This document shows, in pieces, positions 1-10,600 of a stretch of 64,000 nt of DNA. The notes beneath the pieces are model-generated. The model worked only from the letters and a program-made list of their open reading frames with translations, was not told where the DNA came from and ran no database searches. Each line of letters starts with the position of its first letter. Position 1 is the first letter of the stretch. The DNA is taken from positions 16,080,501 to 16,144,500 of the forward strand of contig CM065321.1 in assembly GCA_033032175.1 (NCBI GenBank), read 5' to 3'. Source of the stretch: Saturnia japonica (lineage: Eukaryota > Arthropoda > Insecta > Lepidoptera > Saturniidae). The translations under genes were made by a program, and so were the position numbers.

Positions 1-705
1 TTGTATCAGCAGGCTAAAGTATTGTCTGTTCGAAAGTTATTTATCTACCAATGTATTAGACGCTACATCAAAATATGAGTTCCAATTTAACGGGTACAAA
101 CCGTAAAAAAAGACTTGATCGCTTTCCTGTCCCACAGATTAAAACTACACTGGCTCGTATGACATATCGATATCAAGGCCCATATCTATATAATTCCCTT
201 AACTTACATAATACGTTTAAGAATCTTAATAATCATCGACTAAGAAATACATTAAAAGAAATTCTATATAAATATGATTATTATGGAATAGAAAATCTAT
301 TACAAGCAGTAAAGTAGTAAATATGCCATTACACAAAGATTAGTGAGGATTTCTCATGTCAAACCCCATACATAATGTGTCCATATGCTTGTAAGCAAAT
401 TTATTACACACATACACACTCACGCATTCACATGCACATACACACAAACGTTCGCACACACACGCACACATATACATAAAAACACACGCCCACACACACA
501 CACACATTTATCGGTAGTTTATCTCATTTGTTATTTTATTTTGTTCTTTTAATTCGTAGTTTGAGAGTAAGAAATCGTGTAATTGTTGTATATTGAGAAA
601 GACACTGTTACCTGAGACACAGGTTATACCTAGTTCAGGTGACAGGGTTCAGCCATACTTGATGTATTATATTGTATAAAATAAATGATTATGATTATGA
701 TTATG
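1..705 (+). mobile_element. 3' end of a non-LTR retrotransposon (LINE), decayed
   Basis: Bases 1-70 (frame 1) and 75-317 encode the C-terminal tail typical of insect LINE reverse transcriptases. The first part reads AKVLSVRKLF. After a frameshift near base 72 the second part has the pattern FPVPQIKTTLARMTYRYQGP followed by LYNSL, matching the 'FxVPxxRTxxGxxSFxYRGPxLWNSL' tail seen in many insect LINEs. The following 3' UTR contains a CA-rich microsatellite (about 410-505) and ends in repeats of ATTATG near 685-702, a usual LINE tail. The left part lies outside the window. Family assignment is by pattern only. Confidence 0.6.
410..505. repeat. CA/CACA-rich microsatellite
   Basis: Interrupted (CA)n tract with CACACG and CACGCA variants, inside the 3' region of the LINE fragment. 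Confidence 0.8.
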
Positions 706-1457
706 TTATAAAATTGACAGGTAGACCATAATAACAGAATCGAAAATGTTTTGTGTTCTTAATTTTCATACTTACACGATCCAATATTGAGAACAGTTCT
801 TGCTCCCACATTCATATTTCATAGCCATTTTATTAGATTTGCGTGTAATCAATTCCGGTTTATTTTTCATATTTTGTGAAAAAGAACGCAACTGTTTTTT
901 TTTTTTCGATACGTATACTAGGAAATTAATAGGAGTTAAATATAGAAACAAAAAAAAATCCCAAGGTGTCGTCGGACACTTGGTTTAGTAATATACTATT
1001 ATTTTATAACCAGACTTGTACGCATTGATTCACGTACAGTAAGAGCTGTTGATGGTTCGAGTACCGCGGATGTATGATTTTTATATCACTTTATTTTTAT
1101 TTTTGTTTAGAAAATTATGAAAATAAACTTTTTATTATTAGTTATTAGTATAAAAATGTAAATAGATTATAATTCGTACTGTACATACAACAGTGCGTAC
1201 AAATCAGGTCATAACACAGCTGGGTCAATTCCACGACGGTCATAGTCTTGAAAATCCTATATAATATGTATGTTTGTCTCTTTTCAGTGTCGGTAAGGTT
1301 GGACACTTTTTTAGTTTAGCTCCTATCCCGCTATAAGAAAGTTCATTCCAACAATAATGTTGTTTTGATCGATGATCCCTAGTTTATCGATACTTTAGCC
1401 TACACTACGCAAGCAATGACGTAAATAACCATGTTATTGTAGAAAATAAGGATTTAC
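706..1457. other. No recognised feature; probable arrestin intron
   Basis: AT-rich sequence downstream (on the minus strand) of the last visible arrestin exon. I looked for the next arrestin exon, the linker leading to the second arrestin repeat, and did not find it, so it probably lies left of the window. Confidence 0.4.
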
Positions 1458-1640
1458 CTTCATAGTAACGAACTTGATTGTATCGATCTCCACGTTGCTA
1501 TTATTAGTGCAGCTGACTTCGATTGGCATTATCTGGCCGGGGCAGAACCCACTGACCGGTAGCTTCACTAAAGTATTGGCTACTCCGGAACGTATGCACC
1601 AGCAGCAAAACGTGTTAGACAGCTCCATCTGAATTGGCTC
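1458..1640 (-). CDS. Arrestin gene, coding exon 4
   Basis: Acceptor gaacag before 1640, donor gtaaat after 1458, 183 nt, phase 0 at both ends. Encodes EPIQMELSNTFCCWC to IKFVTMK: linker, conserved CCWC and start of the C-terminal arrestin repeat. The next exon is not in the window. Confidence 0.92.
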
Positions 1641-4600
1641 CTGTTCGTATGAGTAACATATATCACTTAAACAGGGGCTATATAAAATAAATACATTATA
1701 TTCGAGTATGAGTGTAGCCAGATACGGGCAGGGAAGTAGCGGTCTGCAAAAAGCAAGATATTCATAAAAGCTTCAACAATGCATTGAAATTATTAAAATT
1801 TACTACAAAAATGGTGAAAATTTCGCGGTTACACTTCGCAAAAACCAATGCATTTTTGGGTCGTCGTGAAGCACCTTCTCGGCCAGCAATTGTGAGAATG
1901 GTGGAAAAATTTGATCTGTTCGGACAAATTAGCGATGTGAAGAATCGAACTCGTGCACGTTGGTCAAGAACAACCGAGAATATTGCTGTTGTAGCCCGTA
2001 GTGTTGAGGAAAACCCAGGTTTGCCATTTCCCGTCGATTTTTGGAATTGGCTATTCCACAAACGACATTACACCGTATTTTGCATTAAGACTTAGATCTT
2101 AAGGCTTTTAAAGTTCAGTTAACACAAGAACTCACCGCCTACTGGCCGTCAACATCTTCGTGTCTTTGGTTATTGGGTCCTTGAAATGCATCAAAGTGAT
2201 CCGGAAATTACATCGAAAAATCATCTTCAGTTATGAGGCTCATTTTCACCTCGGAGGCTACGTTAACAAGCAGAATTGTCGTATTTGGGTCTCGGAAAAC
2301 CCAAGAATTATTGTTGAATGGCCTCAGCCATCCTCAACGTGTGACTGTTCGGTGCGGTTGGTCTGGCGGGGTTATTAGAACTTACTTTTTCGAAACTGAG
2401 GCTAAGGCAACTGCTACGGTGAATGCGTTGCGCTATCGAACAATGATTCAAGATTTTGTATGGCCGGAATTACAAGTAATACCATCACTCTATTGCGTGA
2501 AAAGTTTCCTGACCGTGTGATTTCTCGAAGAGGCAATCACAAATGGCCACAGAGATGTTGTGATTTAACTAACACCTTTAGACTATTCCTTTGGGGCTAC
2601 GTGAAAGATAAGGTCCCATTGTCCTATGGCTCACAATCGATTCATGACCTCAAAGATGGAACTCGTACGCCGCAAATGTGCGAATTGGTGATGGATAATT
2701 TCATTAAAAAAATAAGGGACCTGCAAGCGCATCCATGGCGGCCATTTGGCTAATATTGTTTTCCATTATTAATGGCATGCCCTCCTCTTTACAATTATCA
2801 TCCGATGATTTCGCTTAACAGTACTAATTTTTTTACATATCAAAATGAAAACTCTAATTGGATGACCTTGTATTTTTATAACTTTTATTGATAATACTGA
2901 TGAAAAAATAAAAAAACGACGTTCAACTTAGTTACACAACACGGATACGCCACAAATGTGTTTTACAAGGAAGTATATAAACTACAAAGGCATAAAATAA
3001 CAATTAGATAATGGAGCTACATGATACAACTGTAAAAAAGCGCTGTACAATAAAACGCTAAATTATACATATAAACGCACCTTGCAATTTGGTACGGTGT
3101 TCAAATCCAACGGCGCTACGATTCTGAAGGTCGCCATTATCTCCTGATCAAATTTGAAGGCGCGATCGACAACCACCTTAACTTGGAACCTGACGTGACC
3201 GTATTCACCTTCGAACGAGGACGGACAATTCGGCGGGATGTGACACTGAAACGGGAACACATGATGCCCTGGTTGCAGTTGGTGCTCACCTGAAAATATA
3301 TTTCTCGGATACAATTAGGCTTCGTACGAACGAGCGATTTTACAACGCGCGTAAGATTATAGATTACAAAATAAACTGAATAATTCAATCACAAAAATGC
3401 GTCATCCCGCAATGGCGTTTGAGCGTGCCCCAAACGAGTGTATCGGTAATTCATTATGGCAACTTAGGCCGTATTTAGCCTTATGCTATCTATCAATACT
3501 GCTTTCATATGAATTTTCCCTTTTTGTTAATATCCTAGCAAATTTTATTTGTATTTTAACAAAATGAAACTTTAACCTATCATTTTAACTAACATTAATT
3601 ATATTATGTTGTATAAATATGTAATATCTATTTAACTAAAATATGTTGTCTCTAGGTGTTATGTTTCTTTGTGTGTTTTTCAACAACCTAATCTGGAAGA
3701 TCAAAATTATATAACAATTATAAAGTGACTCTCCTAGGACTGACTTGACACTGGCAGAATTCGTAATTACAAGACGTCATTTGGAAAAAGTTGAAGTTGT
3801 CGGTAGGACCTAGCTATCACAATGGAAACAATGCGAGCGTTTAAGGTCTGGTTAAACAGCGGACGGCCGAACGCGGCGACGACGTGACGCGACCGCTAGT
3901 CGAGCGCCGAGTGCGACGGCTCTATGTGACATACTACATTAACATATTAAAACTCTTCACGTCCCGCCAGCGTCGCTTCGCGTCGCCGTCCTGTCCCGCC
4001 AGCGTCGCGTCGCGTCGCCATCCCGCGCTTACGCGATTTGACCAGACCTTTAGTCACACTGACCGCGTCTGCATACGCAAAACTGACGTGGATTGCGTAC
4101 GTTAGTCAGGAGGCGAACGCGCTAGCAATGCTATTGGAGCGTTTAGTGTGGCGCGGACGCAGAACTCATTAGCTAGCCATACACACGTACAGATCTACCC
4201 GACGGACGCGTCTCAGATCTGATCTGCGACCCGGTCTCGGGTATTTGTTAGTTGTGGTCCAAATTGTATTATAAAAGTGTTGTCTGCAATGTATCTTTTA
4301 AAGCAAAATCTGGCTGTAATGTGTTACAGTTTTATATGTATAGAACAAATAAAACTTATGTTGTTCATTAAAATGGCATTTAGCGCTATAATTGCCACAC
4401 ATTACAGCTAGATTTTTCTTTAAAAGAGACATTACAGGTAACCGTTTATAATAACATCAGGGCCACAACTGACAGATACCCGAGACCGGGTCGCAGATCA
4501 GATCTGAGACGCGTTCGTTGGGAAGTGGAACACTAAATGCAAACATCTGACTGACGGTCGGTGCATATCGCACGCATAGAAAGTCAATACAGGACAGGAT

Positions 4601-7600
4601 AAGACTAAATACGGCCTAGGCTCGCCCCGGGTCCACACCCCGCACTATTGCTCCGTCTAGACGCCTAAATGTAACCGTAGGCCAACTGTAAATCAAATCT
4701 AATGCACGGTGCTCGATGTTACAAATAAATGCCAATAACAAAGGGTTCCGTTAGAAATCACTTCCGCCTGAACAAATAAGTTTTTAAATAACATTGTTTA
4801 ATGTAGATAAATCTACCGTGTAAAGTTAGTTGTAGTAGTAAATAAAGGCTATTTTTATTTAATACTGTTTTGAAAGCAACTCGAAAAGGCGCCCGACCAC
4901 ACGGGGCTTATAAATCACGATCAAATCCTCATAAAAATAAATCATTTTCTATTTAAATACTCGAAAAACAAATTTTATTTTACTCATCGAAATAATCGTG
5001 TTTGTTTTTTAGTTTTGACTTTATTATAATTTATTAGGGCCACTGAATAAAGTTCTTCAAGTCAGACTTCGTACTGTTTTTCTAATCTATAAACAGTTTT
5101 AACAAAACGGTGACATTTTGTTAATGCTGTCCAGAGTGGTTTCTTTTATTTATGCAAAGAAACCAAGAGAAGTTTTGTTGTCCAGATATTTATATTAACC
5201 ACTTCACTTGTGCTATTAACCACAGAGATCTAGCAATAAACAAACTATAACACGCAAAATGACACCTAATACCTAAGAATATAGAGTCAAATAACGTATG
5301 ACCAGTTCAAGTAGCTACCATTTATAGTTCTTTAAATTTGTTCCGTAGTGGGTAAATCGTATCTTCCGACACGAGTCGCACTAAGACACAGATGAATACC
5401 CAAAATACCCCGAAACAGATTTCATTTATTTCGATCAACAATAAAATTAATTACGATAAAAATCATGAGATTCGCGAATATATAATTCTTGTCCACGGGG
5501 CATTAAATTCGAAAAAGTAAACAACCTAGTCTAGACAGAGATTACATACTTCATTACAGCCATAGTACGAGCAGCGGTTATTTATAACGAGTTCGCGTTC
5601 CGCATACATAAGTTGATATTTTCGTTTACAAGGTCAGCGGTCAATGCCTGAATTCATTATGGATTGTACAAATAAATATATGTATTTTTCAATCCTTTGC
5701 GATACTATAGAATAGTGCACAGTCGAGCCGAGACAAGAGTAATTGCCGCTCGAGCGCCAGATGTTATTTATTATAATTGGGGGCCACGAGAACCAGAGTG
5801 GCTTATTTGCTTTTCTCGATAAAATTCATTATCTAAAAATGTGCTTTTAGAAAACCACAATGGCCTAAAGTTATTAAATTCATGCAGCCACCCATGTTAA
5901 TATCACGTAAATAACTTCAGGCCATCGTGGTTTTTTAAAAGCACATTTTTATATTATGAATATGTATATTCATAGGTCAATTTATCGAAAAAAGCAGATA
6001 GCCCACTCTGGGTTTCGTGACCTCAATTTGTCTCCCTGTAGACATAGAGACTGACATAAATAATGTTAATTGTAAAATTCTGTATTTCCTCGATAAATTC
6101 ATTCTTTATGCTTGTCCACTTAAAAATAATGCAATAATTTCTGTATTAAGTTGCATGAAAAATATACTTGACCCCTTGCACATCTCGGTCCTCCTATAGA
6201 GTATCTAACTAATTATTTCAATAATCTGGGAATAACAACTTCTGGAAAATTGTTTTAAACACTTTATAAGTTGAAAGTAATACCCGTGAAATAATATTTA
6301 TACATTATTATACGTTTAAAAGTAATATAAAAATATTTTTAGACATCATTTAATAAATAAAACTAAGGTTAATATAACAGGTGTCATGTGCAAAGTTGAC
6401 TTTACCAGATTTTCAGTTCAACATATGTATTTTTTTAATCATCTAAGTAAGCTCAGTATTAATTTTAGAGTCACTTATAACAGGATGGCAATCAACAGTG
6501 TACATTAATTGAACGATGCGTCACATTTTCTGTGTATACCGTTTCCAATCACATTACCCCCAGACAAATAAGGAGGAAGGAAAAATCAAATAAATAACCA
6601 ATTATTTATCCAGATTTGTATTATTGTATTAAGCTTTTTATTCATAAGTCATTATTATATAAAAATTAACTATAATTTTTAAACTTACTGTCAACTTGTG
6701 GATTGAAATAATCACAAAAATTAGCTATATAAAATTTAATTATACATACCATCTTTCCCACCAGCAAGAAAGATTTTAGTGTCAATATACTCTTCATAAG
6801 ACTCATGGGTCTCCGTGTAGCTTATGTCACGGTCGCCTTCTCTACGTGAATGTTCAGTTGTCCAGTGTATTTTACAAAACCCCTTTATCTTTACATATAT
6901 CCCTGAAATGAAAGCATGCTTTAAATTAATAAGTTTCCAACGTATTATACTATTTCCATTTCTTTATTTTCTCGATGACAGTTCTAATTTGATAGTTGAC
7001 CAAATAAGTAATGATATCGATCGCATATGTCGATGTCGATTCATCAGATTTTGATTAAAATAAATAAATAAAGATTACCTGTAGTTATAATTACTTCGTT
7101 TCATTGTCGAGTACCTCTCTCTACCTATACCTACTTATTTTACAACAGCTTCGAAAATTTTGAAGAAGTTGGCATTATCAATCAAGAATTAATACATGTA
7201 ACATCTTGTAATGAAATATAATATTACTTAATAAAACAAAAGTATCCGGCAGTTTAGTTTCTTACATTTTGTAAAAAAATATGGGGTCTGTTATCGTGTA
7301 ATGTTTATCGATATAGCTCCATCGCTATCAGTTTCTCCCAATCCGGTATAACCTTGTACGTGTGTAAACGTCATATTTTTTATTAAATAATACATACATA
7401 ATGTAAAAAAAGACGTTCGTTCAAGTTTTCACAGGAGCTGTCATTGAGAAAATAAAGAAATGGAAATGGTATAGTTATGTAAAAAAAAATTACTCTTACA
7501 AAATTAAATTTAAATTGGGCTTTAATACAAGTTGGAATTTAAGAGCCATGCCATTCGCAGTTTGGCAGAAATATTGTTTACATTTTGGACTTACAACTAG

Positions 7601-10600
7601 TAGTGTGAGCAATACAATGATAAAACATAAATTAACCCCTATTACATAAAACATGATTAAAACTAATACATCTATACAATTAATGAAATTGAAGTGTCTG
7701 TTTGTAATATCAAAATAATAGCTTTTTACTAAATGCATATGATAGTATACTACATGATACAAATAACAAAAACCCCATTTCTCATTAAAAAACTAAAAAA
7801 ATTTCATTTTTATTCAGTTAAATATGAAATGAAATATATCTTTTTTAAACTTTTGCCATGTGATCACAAACACTCTATGATTGGTTGATTCTCTAATTAT
7901 ATTACGTGCCAGTATATTGTAATTACATAACGAGCTAGAGCTAATTCAGATGAATCCCATGCTTTTCTTGTTAATAAGTCTTTAGCAACCGTTATAATAT
8001 TATTAAATAAATATACTTCTACATTATTATACGGTTATGCCATTCCATCAATGCAAGTTAAAGTATAGATAATGTATTTTTCAACACACTTGCTCATAAA
8101 GTGGCTCTAATAGCACCGCAATTAGGCACATAATGACACCTGTAATTAAACTGTGACTTTTTCATTGCTATTATTCACAAGTGAGTTATAGAGTTTTTTT
8201 TTTTTTATTGGTCGTGCTTTGTTCTTAAAAAAGTTTCGATACAAAAAAGATAATGATCAATAGAACAAATAAATTAATGTACCTATTGCTTGCTCATTTC
8301 ATACAACTTCGTATTTAAATAGATAATTTCAACTTGTACGTGTTTAATAAATAAATCTTTCACTCAAATATAACTTTTGTTTTCTTTGTAATAAAGAAAA
8401 GTTGAAATTCCCCATTTTATACGTGGCTAAAACGCTATCTGCGGAAAGCAAAAAAAAAAAAGAAACCTCATTCCTTTAGTCTATGGCCGATCGCCATTGT
8501 TAGATGCGCGCGCAAACCGATTAATTTTTCCCGCCATAGCGAAAAAAATGATTTTTTATTATTATTTTCTTCACAAGTGTGTTGAAAAACGTCGTATGAT
8601 ACACGTGTGTATTGGTGATTACCGTCCTCGGCTCACTTAAGACCCTCACGGCCTCACCTAACGGCTCGGGTCTCAATGGCGCCTCAGCGGTAATCACCAA
8701 CATTACACACTTGTACCATAATGTACTATTATCTAAATAAGCAAACAAGGATCATCCATTCTAGTAAATAATAAAGCATTAATTTTATTCATGATCTGTG
8801 ATAGATCTCTGTAAAAATTTAAAACAACATTAAAATGTCTATATTTTAACTAGAAACAAAGTTATCGAAAAACATAAAGTTTTATTTTCACACTGTCTTT
8901 TTCTGCGATCACTATAAAGATACTCCTTTAAAATCTTTATTTATAAATCTGGCTCAAACTTCTGAATATTGTAATGATAGTAAATAATTTATTGACTTTG
9001 ATTGTATTTGCAAAAAAGAGTGGGGTGTGCCTGAAGGTAAGCGGCCACCATAGCCTATTCTCTCTGTAAGCGGCCACCATAGCCGCCTATTCACTCTGCA
9101 ATAATGTGAAATTATGTATTCGAGAGAGTATGATGATGTACATGTTGTAAATATTAAAAGTTTGCATGTCTAACTTCAAACTATAAAAGTAGCAATGTGT
9201 AATATAAACTACAAAATTTTTGTGTATAACAATTTATAGATATTATAAAGCATTTAAAGTGACTACTATATCAATGCAAAATAAAAATAAAAATATCTTT
9301 TATTAAATTTAGGCCGCAAGAAGGAACTTATAAATGAGGGGTATAAAAGCAAAACCGCTTCAGTCCAAAATTTTCATTATTTAACTGAGTACACCAGATT
9401 ATAGTGTTCGAAAGCAGCAACACTATATCATAAACATGAACAAGCAAATCCACCTTTATCCAAGACAAAAAGTACTTCAAAAGTGGCATTCAAATGCAAA
9501 ACAGCATCGATCCAAAATTTGTTAGGAGCAACATCAAAAGCCTCTGCATTCGCCTAAAGTAACCATTTGGGCGGGGCCATATCAGCACACGGAATTATCG
9601 GACCCTATTTCTTTGAAAATCAACAAAGGCAATCTGTCACTGTAAATTCCGACCGATACATAGTCATGTTAAGGAATTTTTTCTTTCCGCATCTGCAACA
9701 ATTTGAAGCCTATAATCGTGCGACGTGGTTTCAACAAGATGGTGCGACATGCCATACATCTAATGCTACGTTGGCGGCCGTAATCGAGATGTTTGATGGG
9801 AAACTGATATCGCGCCGAGGTGACATTGCACGGCCGCCTAGAAGTCCGGATCTAACGCCACCGGACTTTTTCATGTGAGGATACTTGAAAAGTAGAGTCT
9901 ACTCCAATGACCCAGCCATGATTACCAGTTGAAGATAAATATCCGAGAAGAAATGGCAGCTATTCCTCGTGCAATGTGTTAGTGAGTTTTTACCAATTTG
10001 AGGTTTGCAGCGGGATGGTGCACACCTGAATGATGTAATTTTTAAGAAATAAATTTCCCAGATGTCTATTTTAATTGAAATAAAGATGTGTATGTGTATT
10101 GTATTTAGTTCTTTTTTTAGTTTTTGAAATATATTATACTTTTGCCGAAACTTCTTTTAATTTGCAATCAGTACCTTATGTCAATGTTATTTTTTGACAA
10201 TTGAGGAATAAAACAGTGAGATGCAAATTCGCTTCGATCCAAAGCTATGAAAAGCAAATATGTTTTGATAAAATGTTAAAACGCAAAGACACCTTAGTCC
10301 TTAACACTTTATTGATTTTTTTAATATTTAAGGCTATGTTGTTTCATTCATGAGTTCTAATTAACAAATTTATACTAAAATCTTGCTATTATATCAATTT
10401 CCTACGCTATAGCAGAAAATCATAAATATCTCAATTTAGGTGTTTTGTGACTGAATCCTTTTTGCTTTTAAACTCCTGAAATGTCAAAACACTAACACCG
10501 GTTCGGAAAACATCCCAGCCATAGAAAAGAACTGACAAGAAACATATCAGGTTTGTTAATATTTTATTATCTTTTTTTAAATTGGTTTTACAGCATTTAA

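Noticed and set aside
410..505. CRISPR-like or regulatory direct-repeat array
   Set aside because: It is a simple CA-rich microsatellite in a eukaryotic LINE 3' region.
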